From the NCBI GenBank assembly GCA_036940085.1, contig JALLBK010000001.1:1-48021 (forward strand): DNA of 48,021 nucleotides, given 5' to 3'. Made by a program: the position numbers and the translations under genes. Below are positions 33,164 to 42,778 of the stretch, in pieces. How positions within the stretch are numbered: the first letter of the stretch is position 1; every line of letters starts with the position of its first letter. Origin of the DNA: Discostella pseudostelligera. Taxonomy: Eukaryota > Bacillariophyta > Thalassiosirophyceae > Thalassiosirales > Thalassiosiraceae. Under the pieces are notes generated by a model, which worked only from the letters and a program-made list of their open reading frames with translations, searched no databases and was not told the origin of the DNA.

Positions 33164-34830
33164 TCACATTTGTAACAATGAAGCCGGAAAAGCCATACTA
33201 CCCTTCGCGGTATTCGGATTAAACCCACAGGCAGTACAGCAATCGCACCATAGGCCCGACTTCTCACCGCAATCTGTTCTGAACTCTTCCAAACTATTTC
33301 TCAGAGGGCACAAGTAGTTGATCGACCCCCGAAATATATTCTTTTGTAGATAGAGAATCTTAAGTGATGTCAATTTGATAAGAGTTTCCGGAGGAGGTAC
33401 ACGTATCTTGTTATCAAAGAAGGAGAGTAACCTCATCGATGTCAATCTGCCCAGTTCAGGTGGCAATGCTGTGCGCATCGGAAACGGCCGAGAGAGGAAC
33501 ATTTGAGCAACTTTAACGTTGAGGCTTCGTTTGATTAACTCGATGAAAGAGGATCACACTCACCTCCATCCAAACTATTACCCCATAATGCTAACGCCGT
33601 AACATGTCCTTCCGGGTTGCAATATCCCGCCCCCGAGAAGTATCCCTCGTAAACCCTATTCCAATAACATTCATCGCGATTACTTAAAAAGTACAATTGA
33701 TTTTTCCATCCCTCGCCATTGGTAGCATAATACAGTGTCACGAGAGTATATCGTTGGATTAGCTTTTTGATCCAGCGTTCACTCACTGGTTTGTATTGCA
33801 AATCGTCTTCATAAGCCATCCACTGCAATGCTCGGTATTGTGCAGAGGCTTGATTGTTGAGTACTAGTGCCGGCGTTACACCGCAATTGAAAAAGATGGC
33901 TTTGAGTGTGTCAAGTCGATGACTACCAGTAGTGGAGGCTTCTGGTGACAATGTTCCCTCAGCACCAGCAGGAACCTTGCCACATATCATCAGACCTGCA
34001 TCCTCTCCCACTTTCTCCAATTCATTGCCATCTACAAAATTGTCACCACCGTTCCCAGCAACTGCACTTTCTTCATTAGATATGCTACCTTTCGACACAT
34101 ATTCTTCCCCTGCCAAATATGCTGACAGGCTCATGGGACTTCCGACCAATGCATAATGCGACAATTTGCGTTGTTCTAAAACAAACACACCCCCAAATAT
34201 AAAGCACAGTGATACTAGTAGATATAGCATGTGCAGTATCTTGCGTTTTAGTAACGCGTCACGTGATACATACATGATGGGAGGAGAATATTTGGAATTG
34301 AGTGAACTGCTATTGACAGCACTGTTGCGATTGCGAAAAGAGGACGACTCGTATCCAATAGTCGATGGATCGACAAGTAGGACAGGATGTCCAATTAAAT
34401 TGCTGGTGGTACGTGGTCTAGAAGCACTACCACGGTGGATAGGTGACTCGAGAGAACCATCTTTCATTTCTCCATCGCCACCGCTGTTGCCCCCTCGCAT
34501 CGATTGCAAATATTTTCTCATTGCCCACCAACTCTGGGGGTGATTGGTTAATGCTTGATTCATTGCCTCGAGACTCTCCTCTTCACCATCTTCCGAAATA
34601 ATATCTGAATCGTTTATACTTATACTGTGTTGATCTTGATGATATTGTGCTGAGCGCAATAACAATGTCTCGTAGGCGTCGGCGGCGGCATCACCATCGA
34701 GAGGATGCCGCTGCTGACGCTGACGACGAGAATGTCTCAGTAATTTTTCCTTAATGAGTATTCGATCTCGTTGAATTTCGTCCGTGAGAGTCGAGGTAAT
34801 GCGTAGTGGGTTATCGGCTGTTTCAATCAT
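33164..34830 (-). CDS. Single-pass membrane protein with leucine-rich repeats
   Basis: Two exons on the minus strand, 33564..34830 and 33164..33468, give 523 aa. The 95-nt intron splits a Gly/Ala codon; splicing gives NSLDGALPPELGRLTSMRLL, a standard plant-type LRR (LxGxLPxELGxLTxL). The N-terminal ~195 residues are polar and probably cytoplasmic. One membrane segment is at about 197-217 (MLYLLVSLCFIFGGVFV), without a signal peptide, so type II topology is likely. The outer part has an LRR-capping region (YYATNGEGWKNQLYFL, then C-Y-W and GYC) typical of diatom LRR proteins, then about three LRRs, and ends with a Cys-rich cap (CDCCTACGF). Diatoms have many such LRR surface proteins of unknown ligand. 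The repeat number is low. Confidence 0.8.
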
Positions 34831-35167
34831 GATGATTGGTTTTGGGTGCTAGTCGAGTAGGGAGGGAACTTGTAACAGGCGGCAGGCGGCCATGGTCATG
34901 GTCTCATGGTCGATCTCCATTTCCTTTTTCGCTTTGGTCGTTGGGGCATCAGGCGTCGAGCGGTCATTTAAGTTGTTGAAGCACGTCCTCTCGAGAGTCG
35001 CAACAGCAACAGGGTCATAGAGAGGCAGTACGTGGCGTGGTAGATACACACTAACAACACCGACAAACACAAGCATGCAGTAAGCAGTTCTTCTCTCACA
35101 TCTATCCATCGCATAGTTGTTGGCTATCGCGGTGGGTGGGACGGAAGAATCTTTGCACTCTATCACC
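34831..35167. promoter_or_regulatory. Divergent promoter of the LRR and aldo/keto reductase genes
   Basis: 337 bp. Three ATGGTC elements at 34892-34898, 34898-34904 and 34906-34912 (TGACCAT-like in the LRR gene's sense) lie 62-82 bp upstream of the LRR ATG. No gene is recognised. Confidence 0.45.
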
Positions 35168-37483
35168 ATGAGCCGCGCTAAATCTCTCATCCTATCCGAA
35201 TCGGCACTCTACAGTGTTGCCGTAGCCAGCGTGTCCACTCAAGAGGATCGTCACCATCGTGCTGCGGCGGCGGCTGGTCGATCACTTCCCGTGCCTCGTC
35301 GTCGGTACAGCTCGTTCAATCTCGATGCGACAAGCGATGACAACGACCCGATTGTTGATGTGGCGAGGGCCTTTCTAGCTGCCTCCTATCCTGATCTACT
35401 CACCATTCTTGATGGACACTATGATCAGAATAGTGCACGCGATCGATTGATTAAAATAGGTCGTAGTGTGAACGCTTCACTTCGTGAGTTTATGTGTATT
35501 ATTTCGTGTTCATTTCGCTGTTACGCATCAAATAATATTTTGATTGCTTCCGTTTGTTTCATATCTACCTGATTACTAAAGGCTACTCCCAAGAAGCCGT
35601 CGAACAATCGGAGGATGAAGTTAAAGTGACTGAATTGCCAATTTGGTCTCCCGACGAAGAGGAATTCATCTTCGGCACCGACGAGGTAGAACGTACCTTC
35701 CGAACCAATGCCAATCTAAATCGTTTGGTTCAAGAATGTGAAGATCTTACCTCGCTACTATCGTCTCCAGTGAAAATTCCAACTGTCCGATATGGTCGAA
35801 CTAATCTCCAAATGCCCATTGTCACCCTGGGCTGCATGCGCTTCCAACAATCTTGGAATCGGGGAGGCACCACGCCCATCACGTCACCGTCACAAATTGA
35901 ACAGGCATGCCAAGATAATTTGGTGAACATCTTGCGACATGCCATCCACTGCGGTGTCAATCACATCGAAACTGCCAGGGGGTATGGTTGTTCCGAAATG
36001 CAAATTGGCATGGCCCTCAAGGTTTTATTTGACGAGGGTGTGTGTAAACGTGAAGATCTCATTATCCAAACCAAGGGTGGCATCTCCTCGACGACCACCA
36101 AAGCGGAATACAAATCATCCATTCTACAACAGATTGCCACCTTGGGTGTAGATTACGTCGATTTGTTCAGTGTCCACGGTGTCAACACTATGGATCATGT
36201 GGATTGGTTATTCAATCATGGCGAGGAAAGGGGCAACCTAATTGATGCTGTGCGAGAATTGAAAGAGGAGGGGAAGATTCGTTGGATTGGGTTCTCGACA
36301 CATGCCCCGGCACATGTTACGAAAGTAGTTATTGAGAGTGATGCCTTTGACTACATGAATGGTAAGAGATGTGGGATGTGCTACCTCCATGCATATTTTG
36401 TATCAACTTCTTTTATGGACTTTCACAACTCAATGACTCAATGTGTCAAACACCGCTTGTGTGGTTTGTGATCATGAAAAGTGCATTACCAATTCGTGGG
36501 ATCGTATACGGCCAGTGGTGATGGAGATGCCGAGGAAGAAGGCAACCTAGCCAATATCCGTCTCGCTCATAAACATGACATGGGAGTATTCATCATCTCT
36601 CCGTACGATAAGGGCGGCCGAGTGTACGCACCATCCAATCTATGTCGTGAATTGATGCTGCCTGAGATGGAGCCTATGGATTACGGTGAGTCTCCGAATC
36701 GCTGCACCCTTACATCAATCGCTGTGCTTACCTCTTCGAAATTCTAACACACTGAATGTTCTTAATGGATGTAATCTACTTCCGATCTACCTCAATGTTA
36801 CAACAGGATCCTTGTGGCTTTGGTATCATGAGAAGCATTGCCAAGGCGGCGAACCTGCCCCAATTCATACTATCGTATGTGGTGCTGCCAGACCTAGCGA
36901 TTTAGATCAACCTGTCATGGCGGCACTACGTTCGATTACAAACGAGGCCGTGGAAGACTTCGAAATGGTGTCTCAGCGCATCCAAGTACGGAAGGACCGC
37001 ATCCTCGGTAAAGATTGGGCCAACACTTGGCATGTAGGTCTGCCCAACTATTACCAGAGCGAGAAACGTGGTTTTCAAATCGGCAACGTGGTGTGGTTGT
37101 ACAACACAATCCATCTGTTCGGAATGTTAGACTTTGCGAAGGAGAGATATGCCAATATGTTGAGCAACGGGGAAAAATGGGACGTTAATAAGACATGGAG
37201 GGAGAATGTTTACGCAAATCCGGTCTTTGCTTGGATGCCTGGATGTGCATATGATCCATCACATGATTACACTGCCGACTTGATGGATGTCCCTGATGCT
37301 AACAAGGCCCGAGTATTGGAGGCAATGAAGTTTGTGCACGAGTGGTGCTCCCCAAACAGACAAGGAGCTGTAGGGAGTGATGAAAAGAAGGAGGGAGATG
37401 GAACAACGAGGAAAATGATCCCCTTGGAATGGCAGACTGCTTACGACATGCGACCCTGCACTGCATTTCCTGAACGCAGTTAG
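35168..37483 (+). CDS. Aldo/keto reductase-family oxidoreductase (COG1453-like) with N-terminal extension
   Basis: Four exons, 35168..35483, 35582..36361, 36482..36685 and 36807..37483, give 658 aa. All three introns are phase 1, and each junction is supported by family sequence (DYMN|VHYQFVGSYTASG; MDY|GSLWLWYH). The AKR barrel starts near residue 200 (RYGRTNLQMPIVTLG). Tetrad positions are visible: ETARGYGCSE (Glu where most AKRs have Asp, with the Tyr nearby), QTKGG (Lys) and SVHGVN (His). The barrel closes with FIISPYDKGGRVYAPS. A helical C-terminal region of ~190 residues follows, without the ferredoxin-type Cys clusters found in some COG1453 proteins. The N terminus is Arg/Ser/Ala-rich and lacks acids for ~50 residues, so it may be an organellar presequence. 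ATG 35168 is preferred over the open frame upstream, which starts at TTG. Confidence 0.85.
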
Positions 37484-37692
37484 TTAAATACTCTCGTTTG
37501 AGTTTGTAGGAAGATTCCATCATAATAGTAATCTGCCGAATATATCTTTACTTTGATGTGCATTGAAGACGGAGTCAAGCATCATGTACTCATTTACAGT
37601 TGATGTCGAAGAGTAGCATTCGTTTGGTCGAACAAGTTTCGACCTGCCCCGATCCTGAACACGTACCGACCTCCACCATGTTCGCCAAACAT

Positions 37693-39231
37693 TCAATACT
37701 CCATACTAAGCTGCGTAGGCTGCCCCAGTAGATCGCAGTTGTTATTGTCATCGTTCTCGCTGGCTCCTTCTTCCTCTTCGAAAATGATCCCCGTGCCCTG
37801 AGTGAACTGAGAAAATCTGTCATCCGCTGTATTCTCTTCTTCCTCAAGTGTCGAATCCTCCGCCGCCTGTGAAGATGCATCTCCTACCACCGACTTTGTA
37901 TTCATTTCAACCTCCTCGTCACATCCCATGTCGACGCCCGGTTGAGAGAAGCGATCATCGTCTTGCGTGGCATCCATCTCAGGATCATCAAACTGAGATT
38001 CCACTAGGGTTAGAGTCTCTTGAGTCTTGTCATAGTCGACATCGTTCTTCTCGACATTGATCTGGTCTCCAAGCACTGCATCTTTCTTGCCCAAACCATC
38101 GACATCCCTATTCTCATCGATAACGTGTTCACGAGCTTCGGAGAAAGTGTCTAGATCAGCAGCATCCTGAGCGTTCGTCTCACCAACATTTTCTTCTGCA
38201 GCCTCCGCTTGATCGGCATTGTTATTAGCTTTGTCCATTGAAAAGGTAGCCTCCTCGTCCTCAGCCTCGTCCCTCGCGTCTGCAATAATCCTATCGGTTC
38301 TGTGATTCAAAGCAAAATCATTGGTCACATTGGTCGTCTCAGCCACATCCAAAGGTGTTGCTGCGTATGGATTGGCCGCCATTGGAGTCATCCTCGTAGT
38401 CGCCGGAGGAGGTGGGGTGATATTCTCCTCGTCATCACCATCCTCATTCGTCACGGCATGTCCCAATCTCGGTACGACATTTCGATGTTCCGATGCACCA
38501 TAGTAATTCTCGCCATTCTCCTCCTCCATTGGATTCTGATGCACCTTCAATCCATGCTCCAATTCATTCAATAACCTCGCCGCCTTTTCAACACCATAAA
38601 TCCCCTCCAAATACTCTTTACGGAATTCATCTCTCATAAGCTGCAAGTAGTCCTTCACCTCCTTCTTTGAACCCAAGTCTTCAATTTTGAGAAATACATC
38701 CTCGGCGGCCAATGATGGGAATAATTCATGTGCGAATTCACGGTAGGCTGACATGAGTGATCGGGAGTATTTTGCTGCGGCATTGATTTGGGATTGGGTG
38801 CTTAGTTTGTGTGCTAGTGATTCGGTAGGCTTATTAGTACCTGAAACGCGCACTGGTGATGAATCGAATGATGTAGAAGCAGCAGGAGTAGATTTGTTTT
38901 TCTTCACCAGCGTAGGAAAGGCCCGACGAACATACAATAATCCCTTGGCGCTCTTCAAATGCATTGGCTGCAACGATGGACGAGCCTTCTTCGCCTTGCT
39001 ACGAATCTTCTCTTCGAATTCCTTGGCAGCGGCTGCATCTTCTTCGGTGAGGGTAGTATTGGCTTGTCTGCGGCCTCGTTTGCGAGAAGATGCACCGTCA
39101 TTGTTACCGTCGTCGTCGGCTGCCTCGCCGTGCTGCTCGGAGAGACGACGTTCTTCTTCCTCCTCGTCAGAGTTGAGGTCGTCGTCGTAGCGGCTGTAGT
39201 GGGAGGAGGAGGCGGCGGCGTGGAAGGACAT
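37693..39231 (-). CDS. TIPIN: Swi3/Csm3/TIPIN fork-protection complex subunit
   Basis: Single exon, 512 aa. Residues ~80-205 carry the Swi3 domain: HLKSAKGLLYVRRAFPTL, then YREFAHELFPSLAAEDVFLK and IEDLGSKKEVKDYLQLMRDE, matching the TIPIN/Csm3 pattern (GL..LR..FP ... WAH.LFP...F.D....VE.LG.KK.V). With Timeless/Tof1 this protein stabilises stalled replication forks and helps checkpoint signalling. The N terminus is acidic, followed by a basic patch (SRKRGRRQ) likely to act as a nuclear signal. The C-terminal ~290 residues are acidic, disordered and rich in Asp/Glu, with DDRFSQ occurring twice. Length is greater than in animals (~300). The upstream region has E2F-like sites, in keeping with S-phase expression. 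Confidence 0.85.
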   Translation of the reverse strand: MSFHAAASSSHYSRYDDDLNSDEEEEERRLSEQHGEAADDDGNNDGASSRKRGRRQANTTLTEEDAAAAKEFEEKIRSKAKKARPSLQPMHLKSAKGLLYVRRAFPTLVKKNKSTPAASTSFDSSPVRVSGTNKPTESLAHKLSTQSQINAAAKYSRSLMSAYREFAHELFPSLAAEDVFLKIEDLGSKKEVKDYLQLMRDEFRKEYLEGIYGVEKAARLLNELEHGLKVHQNPMEEENGENYYGASEHRNVVPRLGHAVTNEDGDDEENITPPPPATTRMTPMAANPYAATPLDVAETTNVTNDFALNHRTDRIIADARDEAEDEEATFSMDKANNNADQAEAAEENVGETNAQDAADLDTFSEAREHVIDENRDVDGLGKKDAVLGDQINVEKNDVDYDKTQETLTLVESQFDDPEMDATQDDDRFSQPGVDMGCDEEVEMNTKSVVGDASSQAAEDSTLEEEENTADDRFSQFTQGTGIIFEEEEGASENDDNNNCDLLGQPTQLSMEY

Positions 39232-39463
39232 GATGAAAGTAATGAAGAGGTATTATTATTTGGCTCGTTTGGATTTGGTCGGTGTAGTAGCAATATTTGT
39301 TGCTGGCTTCGTGTTCATTGGTCATGGTGTTGCTGTTGGAGCGAGGTGACACGTCTTGTGATTTGGCGCGGCTTTCTCCCGCCAGAAACACCACCGCAGA
39401 ATCCAAACCCCGCCATTTTCGCCACCTCCATCTTCCATCTCCATCGACCGACGAGGATGAACG
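39232..39463. promoter_or_regulatory. Divergent promoter of the TIPIN-like and MJ1316-GGQ genes with E2F-like sites
   Basis: TTTGGCGC at 39363-39370 fits the E2F consensus TTTSSCGC. CCCGCCATTTTCGCC lies at 39409-39423. TTGGTCA at 39318-39324 lies about 90 bp upstream of the TIPIN-like ATG. These are sequence matches only. Confidence 0.5.
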
Positions 39464-41197
39464 ATGACGATGACTACCATATTATGTCATTCAATATTCC
39501 ATGATGGACCATACTATTACTATCTAGCCGTCAACGGCCGTAGGAACCGGCATCAGCACCAGCAGATGTCGACCATTGTGCGCATCGTCGTCATGACGAA
39601 ATTCATCCACACAATAATAATGTCCATCGTACCGTCATACGCACTCTCACGCTGCTGCGTCGTCCATTCGACAAGATGTGCACAACAACTTCCTGTAATC
39701 CAACTGCATTGGCATCGGAGAAAGAGGCTCCCGGCATTCAGTTCGCACTTCTTACGCGACCGACATCATCGAGGCTTCTATTTTCGAGGCGGCAATGCCC
39801 TGTCGTCATCAATTATGACCATCCGACAATTTTCATCCCATAATTCAGGCAACGATGATGAAACTCCTTTGACCATGGAAAATATCTACAGCGAATGGAC
39901 ACTGGAGGATGATACACTACTGTACAATAACAAGCATTTGTCGACAGTCCGTCTCGCATCGCTGTTAGGGAGGGGTATGCATGGAGTGGATGCTCGACTG
40001 AAGAAACTTTCAGATGTAAATAGCATGGCGTATGCTCGTCTGTTTCGTACAGTCGATGATGTCAACAGCAACAGTGGTAGCAACAGAAGCGATATTGGAG
40101 ATGAATCGAATGCCAAAAGTATGGGCAAACTCACACCTGTAAAAGAAGTACTCCGAAGAATCAAGTGGGATGAAACCCTCCAATCCTCGTCTTTCACAAT
40201 ACTCTACTACGATCGAGTTCAAGACACATTGTGTGAAGCACCCTTTGATGCACCCAACGATACCATCTCTGGGAAAGAAACTTCCTTTGTATTTGCATTG
40301 CCAGAACATCGCATTGAGGCTGTGAAATATCGGGATAGGACGGTATGGAATAAAGAGATGAGATTGGATTGTGTCTTTGGTTCGATGAATGGGAATGGAA
40401 TGACGATTGATCAGATTATTGATACATATGATGAATGGAAACTTGAGGAAGACGAACGTGAGAAGAGGAAACGATTGAGGCAGATGGACATACTGAATGA
40501 GTTGAGTCTGATAATGGAAGAAGGGAAGTTGGGCACTCTGAAGGAGTTATCGTCACAATTAGTTCGGAGTGGAGACAAATGGACTCCTGAGGATGTACGA
40601 GGATACGTGAAGAGAGTGGTGGGTCTATATCACGATGCAAAAAATGAAAAGCTGGCTGAATTGACTTCCATCGAGGAGGATGATGAAGTAACAGATGACG
40701 ACGAAAGTGATGAATTCATTGAAATCGTGCAATTTTTGTATCTATTCTCAGATCTGGTAGCACTCTTACCTGAACAACGTCTGAGAGAGGATATCTTGAA
40801 TGAGGTCGAATCAGTGATTACTAGGTCACTACGCGATGGAGATGCATCGTCGTCATCCGGAGTTGCAACGTCAAACCAACCACATGCCCTACCAGAGTTA
40901 AACGATGAAGATCTCGAGGAAAAGTTCGTCAAGGGATCGGGCAACGGTGGTCAAAAAGTCAACAAAACATCCAACCGAGTAGTGCTTACTCATTTGCCGA
41001 CTCAGATTCGTGTAGAATGCCAGGACACTCGATCCCTCCAACAGAATCGGAAAATTGCACGCAAACGATTGCAATTGAAAGTGGATGAGTATCTCAACGG
41101 TGAAAATAGTCGTATTGGAATCAAGGCATCGGTGGCGGTGGCGAAGAAGGCGAAGAATAAAGCGCGTAATCGGCGGAGACGGCAGAATAAAGAATGA
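39464..41197 (+). CDS. MJ1316/DUF504 RNA-end-recognition domain fused to a GGQ release-factor domain
   Basis: Single exon, 577 aa. The N-terminal ~125 residues are basic, with a hydrophobic patch, and look like an organellar presequence; the true start among several Met codons is uncertain. A small helical module follows (WTLEDDTLLYNNKHLSTVRL, then LLGRGMHGVDARLKKL). The MJ1316/DUF504 domain covers ~223-308: VKEVLRRIKWDE, LYYDRVQDTL, LPEHRIEAVKYRDRTVWNKE and RLDCVFGS, matching the family's EVLxRIxWD ... HRIxxxKxRxxxVWxxExRxD.xFGS. A Glu/Asp-rich helical linker follows. The C-terminal peptidyl-tRNA hydrolysis domain (~480-577) has GSGNGGQKVNKTSNRV with GGQ at 495-497, then LQQNRKIARKRL and a basic tail, like MTRFR/C12orf65 and Rso55. 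GGQ domains release peptides from stalled ribosomes. The fusion suggests rescue of ribosomes on cut or damaged RNA. Confidence 0.85.
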   Translation: MTMTTILCHSIFHDGPYYYYLAVNGRRNRHQHQQMSTIVRIVVMTKFIHTIIMSIVPSYALSRCCVVHSTRCAQQLPVIQLHWHRRKRLPAFSSHFLRDRHHRGFYFRGGNALSSSIMTIRQFSSHNSGNDDETPLTMENIYSEWTLEDDTLLYNNKHLSTVRLASLLGRGMHGVDARLKKLSDVNSMAYARLFRTVDDVNSNSGSNRSDIGDESNAKSMGKLTPVKEVLRRIKWDETLQSSSFTILYYDRVQDTLCEAPFDAPNDTISGKETSFVFALPEHRIEAVKYRDRTVWNKEMRLDCVFGSMNGNGMTIDQIIDTYDEWKLEEDEREKRKRLRQMDILNELSLIMEEGKLGTLKELSSQLVRSGDKWTPEDVRGYVKRVVGLYHDAKNEKLAELTSIEEDDEVTDDDESDEFIEIVQFLYLFSDLVALLPEQRLREDILNEVESVITRSLRDGDASSSSGVATSNQPHALPELNDEDLEEKFVKGSGNGGQKVNKTSNRVVLTHLPTQIRVECQDTRSLQQNRKIARKRLQLKVDEYLNGENSRIGIKASVAVAKKAKNKARNRRRRQNKE

Positions 41198-41329
41198 GAA
41201 ATAAAAGATCAGAATTTTCAATATGAGAGCAATGCATCATGTCTGTATGTGCTGCATTGAGTTCATCTATGATATTATACCCAAAGCAAAGTTATTCGAT
41301 CTCCCTTCGGGCACAATCTCACTCTCTAT

Positions 41330-42319
41330 TTATCCCAATATATCTTTCATGGCATTCTGCACTCTCCTACCCACACATCGTTCCACTGCCATTCGTTCGT
41401 CCATACAAACATATCGTTCCATTTCATGATCTTTCATGTGTTGTACCCATGCTGGATCACATCGTTTCCAACAGGATAGTAGTTGGGAGGAGAGTTGGGG
41501 ACAGGAGGTGTGGGCAAGGCAAACATTGTAATTAGCCGAATATATTTTGGAGAGGAGGAAGTTTTCAGATAGGGTGAGAGGGGTGTATTCAGGGTGAAAT
41601 GGCGGCGGATGCAGTTGTCGCTGTTTCATTGGGGGTGTTATTGTTGCTGTGGTCGAAAATGTTGTTGCTCCATCATCAGTTGTTGTTGAAGTATTGGTGG
41701 TTGAAGGTAACGGATCCAAATTTTCATTGTCGATAATATTTGCAGATAATAATACCGATTGCTCTAGGTATTGTTGGTGATGTCGTTGTCGCTCCTGCTC
41801 CTGCCTATCATGTATCTTCGCCGCTCGTTTGTATTGAAATTCAATGTGATTTTGCTCCGCCCGTGATTTGTAAGTGGCACAATGCGATGCTATTTGTCGA
41901 ATATCGTCCAATGCCGTTGCCGACATTGTTTTTCTCGATCTGTTGGTAGCACCAGCTGCAGTAGCAGAAGAAGTTGTTGCTGCAGTTTCTCCATTGGCGT
42001 TGTTAGTATTACTGGTATCAGCATGGAAATCAGATATTAAGTTGATCATCGGCTCGATGTTGCACATGGCAGATGGTGGAATGTGTAGGGGAAACAAACA
42101 TTGTCGTTCGATATATTTATGGGCGGATACTTTGGATGTTGATGCAGCTGCTTGCTGATGTTTCTTCCTCTTCTCTTCTTCGATGAGCCACTTATCGATG
42201 AAGGTTGGTTGATGTTGCTGCTGTTGTCTAGTTAGGGTCTGATCAGCTGCAATTGATTCCAGACCAGGTGGTGGTGGTGGTGGAGGAGGAGGAGGAGGTG
42301 GTTGTGACGATGATACCAT
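41330..42319 (-). CDS. Orphan protein with poly-Pro N terminus and Cys-pair C terminus
   Basis: Single exon, 329 aa. After MVSSSQ there is a run of 12 Pro. Residues 25-250 are Gln/Ser/Thr-rich with a short charged helix (FIDKWLIEEEKRKKHQQ) and another (EFQYKRAAKIHDRQEQERQR). The last ~70 residues contain spaced Cys residues: CLAHTSC, CWKRC and CMDERMAVERC (spacings x5, x3, x9), with helical flanks. This loosely resembles CHCH (coiled-coil-helix-coiled-coil-helix) proteins of the mitochondrial intermembrane space, but the Cx9C/Cx9C pair is incomplete. No function is claimed. ATG 42319 is the first Met. The gene has the TGACCAT element at -62 to -80. Confidence 0.6.
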   Translation of the reverse strand: MVSSSQPPPPPPPPPPPPGLESIAADQTLTRQQQQHQPTFIDKWLIEEEKRKKHQQAAASTSKVSAHKYIERQCLFPLHIPPSAMCNIEPMINLISDFHADTSNTNNANGETAATTSSATAAGATNRSRKTMSATALDDIRQIASHCATYKSRAEQNHIEFQYKRAAKIHDRQEQERQRHHQQYLEQSVLLSANIIDNENLDPLPSTTNTSTTTDDGATTFSTTATITPPMKQRQLHPPPFHPEYTPLTLSENFLLSKIYSANYNVCLAHTSCPQLSSQLLSCWKRCDPAWVQHMKDHEMERYVCMDERMAVERCVGRRVQNAMKDILG

Positions 42320-42778
42320 TGCATGACCTTGAGATGAATTAGCTCGAGACGGCTAGCACTGCTTACTATGGGCGGCCGCCATGGTCATGACAATGGTCGG
42401 GCCTATGCCTATGCAGTGGGTCCAGCACCTTCCAGCACACACAAACCAAAGAAAAATCTCGCCCACCATGAACGCCGCCGGAGTCCGTATGGCTATGGCT
42501 ACGGCTATGGTACTCCTACCATACAGAGGTCTGTCCATCGCCCCCCGTCGCAGAGTTCGCTTCTCGCTCGCTCATCGCAAGCAAAACACCATTGATGAGA
42601 TAGTTAGCGATAAATGCAACAGTGATCCTGTAGTGAAGCTCGCCAAAGTAGCTCGAATGTCGTATCTTAACACTATCAGTGCATAGTCAATCTCAGGCAC
42701 GATCATGAGACCACGATGAGAAGATGATCGATCGAGGCCGCACCAACGATAGTGGATAGAAGGCCAAACTAACTAGAT
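42320..42778. promoter_or_regulatory. Divergent intergenic region before the kelch-RING gene
   Basis: 459 bp. ATGGTCA at 42381-42387 and ATGGTCG at 42393-42399 (TGACCAT-like in the minus-gene sense) lie 62-80 bp upstream of the orphan gene's ATG. A 101-codon plus-strand frame at 42381-42686 starts inside this element and shows no family features. Confidence 0.45.

Noticed and set aside
42381..42686. 101-codon plus-strand frame
   Set aside because: It starts inside the TGACCAT-like element of a divergent promoter and resembles no family; kept only as a weak possibility.
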